From: Trinickia terrae
GTDB lineage: Bacteria > Pseudomonadota > Gammaproteobacteria > Burkholderiales > Burkholderiaceae
Reading direction: 5' to 3'
Assembly (NCBI RefSeq): GCF_005144415.1
Contig: NZ_SWJE01000008.1
Coordinates: 186,001 to 250,000 of the forward strand
Length of the DNA stretch: 64,000 nucleotides
Each line of letters starts with the position of its first letter. Positions within the stretch are counted from its first letter, which is position 1. The notes beneath the pieces were generated by a model. The model ran no database searches and was not told where the DNA came from. It saw only the letters and a program-made list of their open reading frames with translations. The position numbers and the translations under genes are program-made. Of this stretch, positions 8,061 through 16,468 are shown piece after piece.

Positions 8061-9633
8061 AAGCGAGCCGGTCGCAGTCGAGCGGTTCGATAGCGTTGCC
8101 CCGGCACGGCGCCGATTCCCCATGGAAACGGAACCGCCCTTTACCCGCCGTCTTGGCGTCATAGAGGGCGGCGTCGGCGCGCCGCATCAGCCGCTGGAAG
8201 GTGTCGCCGTGAACGGCGAACGCAATGCCGATGCTCGTGCCGATGCCGACCGTCTCGCCCGTCGACAGGAAGTACGGCTCCGATAGCCGCTGTATCAGGC
8301 GCGCGGCAAGCGCTTCGCTCGCCGCCGGCCTCGCGTCCTCGGCAACGACGGCGAATTCGTCGCCGCCAAGCCGCGCTACGAGCTCCCCGCTGCGCAGCAT
8401 CGCCCGCAGGCGGCCCGCCACGGCCGCCAGCACTTCGTCGCCCGCGTGGTGGCCGAGGGTGTCGTTGACCTGCTTGAAGCCGTCGAGGTCCAGGTACATC
8501 ACCGCGAGCGGCGGCTCCTGCCGGTTCGCGGCGCGCGACAGCAGCAACAGATCGAGCCGGTCGCTCAGCTCGCGGCGGTTCGGCAGGCCCGTGAGCGGAT
8601 CGTGCCGCGCGAGGTGCAGGATCTTCGCCTCGGTCCGGCGGCGCTCGGTCACGTCCTCGATGATGATGACGGCGCTGCCGTCGGGCACCGGGTTGCGCGT
8701 CATCTCGAGCTCGCGGCCGTCGTCGAGCGAGAGGCCGAGCGGTGCGCGCTCCTCCGCGAGCCACGCCGTGCAGCGCTCGACGAGCTGCGCCCTCAACGTC
8801 TCGCCGAACTTGTCCAGGCTCACGTGCCCGATGAACTCGGGCAGCGGCACGTTGAGCCTCAGCATCTCGACGGTCGTGCCGAACAGCTCGGCGGTCCGCC
8901 GGTTGGCGATCACGACCTTCCCGGCATCGTCGATGGTGCAGAGCCCGTGCGGCATATGCGTGAGGGCGGCATCGAAGCGGCCCGCGAGCTCGGCGTGCTT
9001 TTGCTCCGCCGTCATGAGCGCGACGAAGCCGTCGTAGTGCCGCCTCACGACCGCGGCCATCCCGCCGATGTAGAGAAAGAGCGGTGGCACGAGGATCCAG
9101 GCCGAGCTGCGCGGCGCGAGCAGGGCGCCCACGCCGATCGGCAGCGCGCCGAGGCAGATCTGGGTAACGGCAAGACGCGGCAGGGCCGCGTTGCGCGAGG
9201 CGATGCCCCCCAGGATGCCCGCCGTGACCATTGTCGCGAGCGAGGCCATCTCGGCATCGGGCGACATCACGCAACCCATCGTGCCCGCGCCGAGCGCAAG
9301 GCAGTAGAGCAGCGAGACCGGCGCGTAGCGCGCGGCCCAGGGCTCGGGGGGGACCGGCTCGACGCGGTTGTGCGCGACGTAGCTGCCGATGATGGCGAGC
9401 CGCGTGGCGAACAGCGCGAGATCGACGGCGAGCCACATCGCGGCCCAGGGCTGGTGCAGGCGCAGGAGCGCGATGAGCGCGACGAACGAGCCGGCGGTGC
9501 CCGACATCCAGAGCGAGCGTGTGTTCCCGAACAGCGTCGATAGCAGCGACGCGCGAATGGGCGCGCTGACGCCGCTGCTGCCCGACTGCGGCGTCGCGAG
9601 TATCCGATCGAGAAGGGACAGCCTGCCTGGCAT
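8059..9633 (-). CDS. Membrane diguanylate cyclase with PAS and GGDEF domains
   Basis: A 524-residue protein. Residues about 35-195 contain five to six hydrophobic segments (membrane sensor). A PAS-like domain (about 215-330, GLCTIDDAGKVVIANRR) follows, then a GGDEF domain with the intact A-site RLGGDEFAVV. It should make cyclic di-GMP from two GTP. The usual inhibitory I-site RxxD five residues before GGDEF reads RSGE, so product inhibition may be lost. No EAL domain follows. It is a single-gene unit converging on the small secreted protein. The signal it senses is unknown. Confidence 0.9.
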   Translation of the reverse strand: MPGRLSLLDRILATPQSGSSGVSAPIRASLLSTLFGNTRSLWMSGTAGSFVALIALLRLHQPWAAMWLAVDLALFATRLAIIGSYVAHNRVEPVPPEPWAARYAPVSLLYCLALGAGTMGCVMSPDAEMASLATMVTAGILGGIASRNAALPRLAVTQICLGALPIGVGALLAPRSSAWILVPPLFLYIGGMAAVVRRHYDGFVALMTAEQKHAELAGRFDAALTHMPHGLCTIDDAGKVVIANRRTAELFGTTVEMLRLNVPLPEFIGHVSLDKFGETLRAQLVERCTAWLAEERAPLGLSLDDGRELEMTRNPVPDGSAVIIIEDVTERRRTEAKILHLARHDPLTGLPNRRELSDRLDLLLLSRAANRQEPPLAVMYLDLDGFKQVNDTLGHHAGDEVLAAVAGRLRAMLRSGELVARLGGDEFAVVAEDARPAASEALAARLIQRLSEPYFLSTGETVGIGTSIGIAFAVHGDTFQRLMRRADAALYDAKTAGKGRFRFHGESAPCRGNAIEPLDCDRLA

Positions 9634-9745
9634 CGTTGGCCCGCATCGTGAGAGCTGCTTTGGCGCCGGCTCCGGGTTGCAGCACGCCCAATGCGTATAC
9701 GGCGGAAAGGGTCACTCCATTGATAGGGGGAAACGATGAGTGATT

Positions 9746-10435
9746 TCACCCCTGATCGCGACATCCGCATCCGGCGCCGTGCGCATGTCCGCGATTATCG
9801 TCCCACTTGGAGCCGAGAATGATCTCGCAGAAGTTCAGCCGCTTGTAGGCCGGGTCGCGCAGCGCGAGCACGTCGGCCTTCACGTTGCCGAACGTCGTCT
9901 CGGGCTTGTGGATGGTGCCGCCTGCGAAGGCGTCGATGATGTCGTTCTTGAACGTCTCCACGCGCGGATGCGCGGCGACGACCTGGGTGCGCTGCGATTC
10001 CGTGAATTCATCGTAGGCGAGGCCGAGCACGTCCATTTCGACGCCCGCCGTGACGAGCGCGACTACCGGCTTCATGTGCTTCGGAATGCCCGGCGTCGTG
10101 TGCAGGGCGATCGACGCCCACACCTGCTCGATGTCGTATCCGTTCACGCCGTGCTGCTCGAGAAAGTCGCGCGCCGCGTTCGCGCCGTCGACTTCGAAAC
10201 GTTCGGTCTTGCTGCTATAGGCCTCGACGAGCCCGACGTCATGAAACATCGCGCCGATATAGAGCAGCTCGGGATCGTACTTGAGCCCCTGCCGCTCGCC
10301 GGTCAGCGCGCCGAACAGGAACACGCGGCGCGAGTGGTGATAGAGGAGGTCGGGCTCGGTGTCGCGAACGAACTCGGTTGCCGCGCGAGCCATTGCGCTG
10401 TCGGGGATCTTGATGCCGGCGATTGTGGTGCTCAT
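9746..10435 (-). CDS. HD-domain metal-dependent hydrolase, cyanamide-hydratase-like
   Basis: A 229-residue protein with the HD metal site visible as HHSRRVFLFG (first His) and GAMFHDVGL (His-Asp). A third histidine lies in ASIALHTTPG. The overall pattern resembles the small HD proteins related to fungal cyanamide hydratase. It is transcribed divergently from the GlxA-type regulator, with 257 bases between the starts, so the regulator probably controls it. The start at 10435 (MSTTIAG) was chosen because the longer open frame upstream is antisense to the regulator gene. The C-terminus is rich in His and Cys (GHAHGAGCGC), possibly a metal-binding tail. Confidence 0.8.
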   Translation of the reverse strand: MSTTIAGIKIPDSAMARAATEFVRDTEPDLLYHHSRRVFLFGALTGERQGLKYDPELLYIGAMFHDVGLVEAYSSKTERFEVDGANAARDFLEQHGVNGYDIEQVWASIALHTTPGIPKHMKPVVALVTAGVEMDVLGLAYDEFTESQRTQVVAAHPRVETFKNDIIDAFAGGTIHKPETTFGNVKADVLALRDPAYKRLNFCEIILGSKWDDNRGHAHGAGCGCRDQG

Positions 10436-10692
10436 GGTGCGAAGTCCTCGGGGATGACGGAGCCCCTGCGGTCGGCGCGCGTTTGATATGCTGCTCGACC
10501 AGATGCTCCTGCGTTGTCGGTGCAGTCGAGTATTGGCGAACCGCCGGCGGCCGACAACGCAAGACGACCTTTGAAGACTGCCAAGCGCACGGCGTTTGCT
10601 GCCGCTGCCGCTGCCGATCGGGCATCCGGGGGGCATCCCCGCCGCTTCCGATTCCGCTTGTAGCGGAACGCGTGATTCGAGGCTCCGCAACC

Positions 10693-11673
10693 ATGAAATC
10701 AGTGGCGATTGCAATTTTTCCCGGCGTGCAGGCGCTCGACGTCGCCGGCCCGATCGATGTCCTTTCGGAAGCCAATGGTTTTCTCGCGCCCGGCGATCAT
10801 TACGTGGTGACGCTGCTGGCGGCGTCGCTGTCCGCGCTGCGTGCTTCGAACGGCATGACGCTCGTGCCCGATGCGACGTTCGAAGCGACGCAGGACGAGC
10901 GCGCGCGGCCTTTCGATCTGGCGCTCGTGGCGGGCGGACCGGCGCTGCCGGACGCACCGCCCGATCCGCTGCTGACGGAATGGCTTAGAGGCGTGGCGTC
11001 GCGCTGCGAGCGCTATGGGTCGATCTGCACGGGAGCGTTCGCGCTGGGCCACGCGGGGCTGCTGAACGAACGCCGCGTGACGACGCATTGGCAGCATGCC
11101 CAGCAGCTTGCGGACCGGTTTCCGCGTGCGCGCGTCGACTTCGACAGCATCTATCTGCGCGACGAGCGGCTCATGACGTCCGCGGGCGTGACGGCCGGCA
11201 TCGATCTTTCGCTCGCGCTCGTCGCTGAGGACCACGGCGCGCGCACGGCGCTCGCGGTGGCCAAGCGTCTCGTGGTCTTCGCTCAGCGGCAGGGCGGGCA
11301 GTCGCAGTTCAGTCCGTACCTGACGGCGCCTGCCGACGATGCCTCGCCGATCGCCAAAGTGCAGGCGCATGTGATGGCGAACATCCGCGACAAGTTCACG
11401 GTTCGCCAGCTCGCCGGCGTGGCGGGCATGAGCGCACGTAATTTCGCCCGTGTTTTCGTGCAGGAAACGAACGTGACGCCGCATGCGTTCGTCGAGCGCG
11501 CACGGCTCGACGCGGCGCGGCAGATGCTCGAGAGCGGCGATGCGCCGCTGAAGGTGGTCGCATGGGAAAGCGGCTTTGGCATCGCCGACCGGATGCGGGC
11601 CGTGTTCGCGAAGCGCCTTGGCGTCACGCCGCTGCAGTATCGCGAACGGTTCCGGTGCAAGCCGTCGAGCTAG
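10693..11673 (+). CDS. GlxA-type transcriptional regulator (DJ-1/PfpI plus AraC HTH)
   Basis: A 326-residue protein. Residues 1-190 form a DJ-1/PfpI-like domain with the nucleophile-elbow cysteine in SICTGAFALGHAG. Residues about 220-320 form an AraC/XylS helix-turn-helix pair (VRQLAGVAGMSARNFARVF and KVVAWESGFG). Such proteins activate or repress neighbouring catabolic genes. The divergent HD hydrolase is the obvious candidate target, through the shared 10436-10692 region. The ATG at 10693 begins the conserved KSVAIAIFPGVQALD strand of the PfpI domain, which fixes the start. Confidence 0.87.
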   Translation: MKSVAIAIFPGVQALDVAGPIDVLSEANGFLAPGDHYVVTLLAASLSALRASNGMTLVPDATFEATQDERARPFDLALVAGGPALPDAPPDPLLTEWLRGVASRCERYGSICTGAFALGHAGLLNERRVTTHWQHAQQLADRFPRARVDFDSIYLRDERLMTSAGVTAGIDLSLALVAEDHGARTALAVAKRLVVFAQRQGGQSQFSPYLTAPADDASPIAKVQAHVMANIRDKFTVRQLAGVAGMSARNFARVFVQETNVTPHAFVERARLDAARQMLESGDAPLKVVAWESGFGIADRMRAVFAKRLGVTPLQYRERFRCKPSS

Positions 11674-11683
11674 GCCCGATCGG

Positions 11684-12046
11684 CTACACGTTGGGTGCAA
11701 GCGCCGAGGGCGTGGGCGTCGCTGACTGCGGGAACGACGCATCGCGCGCGAAGAATCCGCCCGCGCCGGCCGGCCGGCAATCGATTCGCGCCGCTTGCTC
11801 GACGGCGAACGTGGCGTGCCCGGGGTACGAGACGAATTGGCGGCTCACATGAGCCGGCGCGGCAACCTGTACGTCGATCAAAGGTGTCGTCGTCATGGCG
11901 AGGGCCACGCCCTTCGACTCGGGCAGCAGTCCGGCAAAGGCCGCGATGCCGGTTCCGCATGCGGCGGTCAACGCGACAGCGCCGACGGCCAGGAGCGCAC
12001 GAATACGAGTCGACTTCGATTTCGCCGCGTTCGATGAATGGTGCAT
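11684..12046 (-). CDS. Small exported or membrane-anchored protein, unknown
   Basis: A 120-residue protein with a basic N-terminus and one hydrophobic segment (IRALLAVGAVALTAACGTG), followed by a Pro/Ala-rich soluble part. The segment could be an uncleaved anchor or a signal peptide; TAACG is a possible lipobox. It converges on the GlxA-type regulator with 10 bases between stops. Length and composition fit small hypothetical proteins of Burkholderia. No function can be assigned. Confidence 0.55.
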   Translation of the reverse strand: MHHSSNAAKSKSTRIRALLAVGAVALTAACGTGIAAFAGLLPESKGVALAMTTTPLIDVQVAAPAHVSRQFVSYPGHATFAVEQAARIDCRPAGAGGFFARDASFPQSATPTPSALAPNV

Positions 12047-12420
12047 GGCGTCCTCCTATCCGGTGCTTCGGTGCGACTCACTATAGCGTCGGCATGAATC
12101 TGAAATGCGCCTCCGGGCGTCACACTTGTAAGCAAATATCTGAAGCCGGATTCGTACCCGACGGCAGCAGGGTATGCGCTTTACACCGCCGATCGCCCCA
12201 ACGCTCAAGAGCCGACGCGTGCCGGGATCCCGGAGAGACATGCATCGCCGGCAAATGCGTCGCGCGTTACACGAGCGACACGTCTCGTTACATCCGCACA
12301 CATGGATAACACGCCTGCCCGTTATCGTTTGCTTCAAGCGCCGCCGCGCGCAGCATGCGCGCTGGTCGCGAGACGCCGGGAATCACGGCCAAAAGCAACG
12401 TTGAACCCTGAGAGAACGAT
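12047..12420. other. Intergenic region, no gene recognised
   Basis: This 374-base stretch separates a minus-strand small exported protein from a plus-strand hypothetical gene. It must contain both promoters. Short open frames in it lack ribosome sites and protein-like composition. No RNA gene or repeat was recognised. Confidence 0.5.
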
Positions 12421-12756
12421 ATGAGCAGAATGCAACGGTCACATCGCGCATCGGAACTGGCGCAGTGCGATGCGCGCTACGAGCTGGACCTGGCGCGCGG
12501 CGCTTCGCATCTGGCGAGCACGCTGTCTTACGCAACGCTCGAATCGGCGATCGCGGAGACGGTCGGCGAATTCTTGAACCTGCACGGCGGCGAGCACCTG
12601 CCGGTGTTTCTCGAGCTGCTTGCGCGGCGCTTGTCGGAGCGCAAGAAGCCTGAAGCGGCGTCTGCGCTTCGATTTCATATGAACTGCGGAAGGCCGCCCA
12701 CGGCGGACGAGCTGCGCACGCTTTGGGCTTCTGTCGGCGCGGCGATGAGTGCGTGA
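12421..12756 (+). CDS. Hypothetical protein, 111 residues
   Basis: A small, mostly helical, soluble protein with many charged residues and no signal peptide or membrane segment. An AGAGAAC-like site precedes the ATG. Its last 82 bases overlap the 3' end of the convergent hypothetical gene at 12675-13028, so at least one of the two ends could be mis-called. It is not recognised as a member of a named family. Confidence 0.5.
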   Translation: MSRMQRSHRASELAQCDARYELDLARGASHLASTLSYATLESAIAETVGEFLNLHGGEHLPVFLELLARRLSERKKPEAASALRFHMNCGRPPTADELRTLWASVGAAMSA

Positions 12757-13028
12757 ATTGCCGCCTCGGTCTGCTCGATCGAGCGCGCCGCGGCCGGCCT
12801 CTTGTTCTTGCCGTTCGCCGCGGGCGGATAGACGCGCCAGCTCCCGTCCCCATGCCGGAAGAAAAACAATGCGCGCACGCCCGCTGGCGTGCGCGCTTCG
12901 ACGCATACGTAGCGCGCGCCGTCGAAACGGCTGCGGCCGAACGCCGTGACGCGCACCGGCGCTGCCGGCTCTGGAGCGAGCCATTTCTCGACTTGGCCGC
13001 GCAGGGAATCCTCGCTTGGGGTCTTCAT
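12675..13028 (-). CDS. Hypothetical protein, 117 residues
   Basis: A soluble protein from MKTPSEDSLRG. A central beta-rich stretch (RVTAFGRSRFDGARYVCVE, RALFFFRHGDGSWRVYPP) looks like a small folded domain. The start at 13028 was chosen because GGAG lies seven bases upstream; the longer frame up to 13244 has no such site. It converges on, and overlaps by 82 bases, the hypothetical gene at 12421. No family is recognised. Confidence 0.5.
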   Translation of the reverse strand: MKTPSEDSLRGQVEKWLAPEPAAPVRVTAFGRSRFDGARYVCVEARTPAGVRALFFFRHGDGSWRVYPPAANGKNKRPAAARSIEQTEAAIHALIAAPTEAQSVRSSSAVGGLPQFI

Positions 13029-13334
13029 GTTTTGCTCCATTCGCCGGGTCGCGCTAGGCGGGTCGAGATGGCGGCCAGCTTCGGCCGTTCCCCTCCATAA
13101 CGCGCTAGCGGAAAGCGGTGTTGACGCGCGCTTTGTGAGTTCTGCGCGAGTTCTGAAACGGAATGTTTCCCGATCCGGCGCCGCAAGCGAAATTGCGCCG
13201 ACCCAGCAGTTACATGTGACACCGTTGGATACACAAAAACACACCTGTCTCGGGCCGTCTCGATAAAGTTCGCGTCAAGAGGGCGCGTTGCTCTCGCCGC
13301 TGGCCCAATCCCAACTATCACGAGAAAACCAATC
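13029..13334. other. Intergenic region upstream of two divergent small genes
   Basis: About 306 bases between the starts of the minus-strand hypothetical gene and the plus-strand PXPV-type protein. No ribosome-site-supported frame, RNA gene or repeat is visible. It is presumably a divergent promoter region. Confidence 0.45.
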
Positions 13335-13667
13335 ATGGTCACCACACGAAGCCGCTGGATTGCGATTGCATTGATTGCGGGCGCCGGTATCGGGACATCG
13401 TCCGTGGCGCTTGCGCACGTCGATATCGGCGTGGACATCGGCGTGCCCGGCGTGGTGTATGCGCCGGCTCCGGTTTACGAAGCGCCGCCGCCCGTCATCT
13501 ACGCGCCGCAGCCGGCGGTCGTGGTGGCGCCGGGCTGGTATGACGACCGCTACTACGACGGGCATCGCTACTGGGAACGCCGCGAATGGGAGGAGCACCA
13601 TGACCACGGCTGGCATCACGGCTGGCGCCACGACCACGGCTGGCATCACGGCGATGACGACGACTGA
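13335..13667 (+). CDS. PXPV-type exported protein with His/Trp-rich tail
   Basis: A 110-residue protein with a signal peptide (WIAIALIAGAGIGTSSVALA). A Pro/Val/Ala segment with repeated APxPV-like units (VVYAPAPVYEAPPPVIYAP) follows. The tail has repeated HDHGWHHG units and ends in acidic DDDD. This architecture is typical of short exported proteins of Burkholderia carrying the PXPV repeat. The His-rich tail could bind metal, but that is inference. It stands alone. Confidence 0.8.
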   Translation: MVTTRSRWIAIALIAGAGIGTSSVALAHVDIGVDIGVPGVVYAPAPVYEAPPPVIYAPQPAVVVAPGWYDDRYYDGHRYWERREWEEHHDHGWHHGWRHDHGWHHGDDDD

Positions 13668-14364
13668 CATTGACGTCGTCGATCGTTTTTGACCTGCGTT
13701 TGTCCGGCATCGTGTGTGATTGAGCGCGGCATCCCGTTTGGCTATCCTCGGCTTCCGCCAAGGCCAAATGACGCGCGACTCCTTTCACGATGCCAAACCG
13801 GCGACTGTTTTTCCCATGCGTCGTGCTGGATTCCGTTAATCTAGACACGAAACTCACTGCCTAATTGGCTACAAGATCCCGCCGCAGTTCACGTAGGCAA
13901 CTCGGCACGCTTGATCGTGCCCATGGGCAGCGCCATCGTGCCTGATCTGTTGCGACTCAGGATGCGATCCCCTTGCCCGCACACGACTGTTGCTCGGCTT
14001 TCACTCGTGTCCCTGCACACTGCCTACGGTTTAGCAGCGTGGGGCACGAGAAAACGAGACGCAATAGTGGTCGATGTGCGAAGGTGGCAATAAATTCCAG
14101 GCAAAGTCAAATATAAAAAATCCAAACTCTTTTGGAATCGTTTCCGGCCGCAAAGGCGCGCACCGCAACAGCGGCGTATCCGTTGACGGCGCCTCGATTT
14201 CGTGTGGATAATGCCGCTCCCGCTTCGAACAGGCTGTTATAACGAATCGGCGAGAGAGGTGCGTCGAGCGTTCCGGGTTCATCCAGTCCAGTCTCCATGC
14301 CGGAGTTCAGATAGGTGAAGCGGGATTCGCCGCGCTTGACCGTGGTGAACAATAAAAGACCATC

Positions 14365-14412
14365 ATGTCCATTTCACGCCAGGCGTTGTTTGGCAAGCTG
14401 GGCGTTTCGCTC
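14365..14412 (+). pseudogene. Possible remnant of a ClpV/TssH N-terminus
   Basis: Translation from 14365 gives MSISRQALFGKLGVSL, which resembles the first residues of type VI secretion ATPases (ClpV/TssH, SRxALFGKL...). The similarity ends after about 16 residues and the frame then becomes low-quality sequence in all phases. It is too short to be certain. If real, it marks a deletion or insertion breakpoint next to the island. Confidence 0.3.
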
Positions 14413-14666
14413 TGCCGGGCGACGCGCGGCGTGGCAACATCGTCGCGGGCGTGCGCGAGATCTCAGGGCTCGTCGCGGCGGCCCGCATTGCCGGCCAGGA
14501 CAGCCAGTCGATCCTCTACGAGCCCGAGTTGCGCACGTGGCGCTGTCGCGCGGCGCTTACCCAGGGCTGCCGGATCTTCCCTCACCGAAAAAGGTACGCC
14601 GATGCGTACGGGGTTTTCAGATTGCGGCATTTCTCATCTCGGCCGGGCCCGTTGCGCAGATTCTTG

Positions 14667-14688
14667 AACATCCGGTCGCGCGGATGTT
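14667..14688. promoter_or_regulatory. Inverted repeat upstream of the LuxR-type gene
   Basis: AACATCCG, 6 bases, CGGATGTT, followed by TTTT, ending 34 bases before the luxR-type start. It could be an operator for autoregulation or a weak terminator closing whatever lay upstream. Confidence 0.4.
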
Positions 14689-14722
14689 TTGAAAGTCATC
14701 CTTAATGTAGAAATATAGATAT

Positions 14723-15526
14723 ATGGACAATTTCAAAATGGCGCAGGCAATTGAGGATTTGGTAAGTATTACCAGCAAGGCCCATCTTGCGCAGTGGGTG
14801 GATAAGCATATCAACGCAATGTGCCGGCCGAGCAGCGTATTGATGGCTGTTTGCAAAAGAAAACCCGTGTTTTCCTTGACACCTCAGTTCGTTTCCGACA
14901 CCTTCCCGCAGACCCTGCTGCAGATATTCAACCTGAAGGACGCTGTTCATTCGGTGCCGTTGCTGAGGGACTGGAAACGTAACGATGTGCCGACGATCAA
15001 GGTCGCGCTGACCGACGATGCGGACCAGGATTCCCTGTGGAAAATTATCTTCAAGAAGCACGGATTCGGGAAGGTCGTGGTCGCGGTCAGCTGCGATATT
15101 CACGGGGAGCAGTTCAGCTATTTTTGCATCACGGACCCGAAAATTCAGTGTGATCAGGAAGAAGGTTTTTCCAAAAGCATGATAGTGATTGCCAGGATGC
15201 TCGGGAATATATTATTCCAACTGGAATCGAAATCGACGCGGGCAGAGCGCCAGCAGTACATGAGCCTGCTGACGCCGAGAGAACAGGAAATCTTGAAGTG
15301 GATCGGAATCGGAAAGACAAATTACGAAATATCTAAAATCCTGGGTGTCGCCGTTCCCACCATTAAAAATCATGTGCAGAAAATCCTGATCAAGCTGCAG
15401 GTCAGTAACCGCACGCAGGCCATATATAAAATCAACTCAAACCTGAACCTCGGGGGCATGGCGGAAGGCGGTGTAAATATCCCGGCTCCAGCAAACATTT
15501 TTCTGCGCACCGACCAGGCGAGCTAG
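14723..15526 (+). CDS. LuxR-family transcriptional regulator (EpsA-like)
   Basis: A 267-residue protein. Its C-terminal third is a LuxR-type helix-turn-helix (LTPREQEILKWIGIGKTNYE, then ISKILGVAVPTIKNHVQKIL). The N-terminal 170 residues do not show the conserved Trp/Tyr/Asp pattern of acyl-homoserine-lactone-binding domains and look more like EpsA-type regulators. It heads the island and probably controls the divergently arranged operons at 18.7-19.1 kb. The gene is clearly more A/T-rich than the flanking chromosome, suggesting transfer. No good ribosome site precedes the ATG. Its 3' end overlaps the convergent patatin-like gene by 90 bases. Confidence 0.82.
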   Translation: MDNFKMAQAIEDLVSITSKAHLAQWVDKHINAMCRPSSVLMAVCKRKPVFSLTPQFVSDTFPQTLLQIFNLKDAVHSVPLLRDWKRNDVPTIKVALTDDADQDSLWKIIFKKHGFGKVVVAVSCDIHGEQFSYFCITDPKIQCDQEEGFSKSMIVIARMLGNILFQLESKSTRAERQQYMSLLTPREQEILKWIGIGKTNYEISKILGVAVPTIKNHVQKILIKLQVSNRTQAIYKINSNLNLGGMAEGGVNIPAPANIFLRTDQAS

Positions 15527-16393
15527 ATCCTTGAGCATCAGCCAGCGCGGATTTCCCTGCGGATAGCAGTTCAGGTAGTACTTGTTCTCTTTCTGTCCGG
15601 AGCGCCACGGGGTCGAGACGAGCACCTGGTTATTTGTCGCGCCGATTTTCTTGAGGGTAGGTAAATATTGCCTGGTGTATACCGGGTCGAAGTAGGGCAC
15701 GTTGGCCCGGGCGCCGCCATAGAGCATCGGCACGTTGGCCGACATCGCGATGACGTGTTTGATTGGCGCCTGGCGCAGCGGTTGCAGCTCCGGCGTGCAG
15801 CGATCGTTGTTGCTGAGCACCAGAAGCGGGGCGTCCTTCGATTTTGCCAGGTAGATATGGATGTTTTCTGGAAAGGCCGAGAAGGGCTGGTTCACGAAAT
15901 CGCCGAAAATATATTCCAGGGAGGCGATCAAGGGGGTGATGGAATTGAAGGCCGGGCGCCCGACCAGCATTTTCGAGACCGATCTCAGGCCGGAGAACAG
16001 ACCCGAGTGATGTTGATCGCGGAAAACTCGCTCCGCGTCGGGCTGGCATAGCGCGTCGATGCCTACGGAATTTTGCTCGGTCATGAATGCGATATAGCCG
16101 AACAACGCATAAACCGCGCCGGAAAATGCATGGATTTCGTTGAACGAAAACAGCCTGTCCAGGCCGATTTTGTTCAGGACGATGTACTGCCGCGTGAAGC
16201 TGGGGCCTGTGCTGTCGAGCAGCAGGGTGGAATTCTCGGGGCTGTGAGTCGAAAAATACTCGGCAATGTTTTCGCCGATCCGGCGCTCCAGCTTGATCAA
16301 ATCCGATGGGATTTTCATATGGTCCAGAAGGGGTGTTGCGGGAGTGGTGAAGATATTCCCGGATATATTGGCCGATTCTTCCGATGAACACAC
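15437..16393 (-). CDS. Patatin-like acyl hydrolase homologue with altered active site
   Basis: A protein of up to 318 residues. HAFSGAVYALFGY looks like the patatin nucleophile-elbow region, although the usual GxSxG is not intact. LYGGARANVPYFDPV looks like the catalytic Asp-Gly-Gly/Ala motif, with Asp replaced by Tyr. Patatin-family enzymes hydrolyse or transfer acyl chains, so this one could release, transfer or merely bind a fatty acyl group. It is the last gene of the minus-strand operon after the AlkB-type and ferredoxin-reductase genes. The start is uncertain: GTG at 16393 gives the full frame, while ATG at 16318 also fits. Neither has a strong ribosome site. Confidence 0.55.
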   Translation of the reverse strand: MCSSEESANISGNIFTTPATPLLDHMKIPSDLIKLERRIGENIAEYFSTHSPENSTLLLDSTGPSFTRQYIVLNKIGLDRLFSFNEIHAFSGAVYALFGYIAFMTEQNSVGIDALCQPDAERVFRDQHHSGLFSGLRSVSKMLVGRPAFNSITPLIASLEYIFGDFVNQPFSAFPENIHIYLAKSKDAPLLVLSNNDRCTPELQPLRQAPIKHVIAMSANVPMLYGGARANVPYFDPVYTRQYLPTLKKIGATNNQVLVSTPWRSGQKENKYYLNCYPQGNPRWLMLKDLARLVGAQKNVCWSRDIYTAFRHAPEVQV

Positions 16394-16468
16394 AGCAATA
16401 GAATTGGGGTTTACGAGAATTCAAGGTTCGCGCGGCGAGCGAGCCTGTTCTTATTCGTAAACGCGCAG

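Larger units (their letters stand above)
13668..14722. other. About 1 kb without an intact gene at the left edge of the accessory island
   Basis: This stretch holds several short frames on both strands, but none is supported by a ribosome site plus sensible protein sequence. The only protein-like piece is the short remnant at 14365. Base composition becomes more A/T-rich towards 14700, where the island starts. The appearance is of decayed sequence at an island boundary. No tRNA gene or integrase was found here. Confidence 0.5.

Noticed and set aside
13668-14722. tRNA gene or integrase as island attachment point
   Set aside because: No cloverleaf-like sequence or integrase frame could be recognised on the left or right junction.
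14723-15526. Acyl-homoserine-lactone receptor
   Set aside because: The N-terminal half lacks the conserved autoinducer-binding pattern and no luxI-type synthase gene is in the window.
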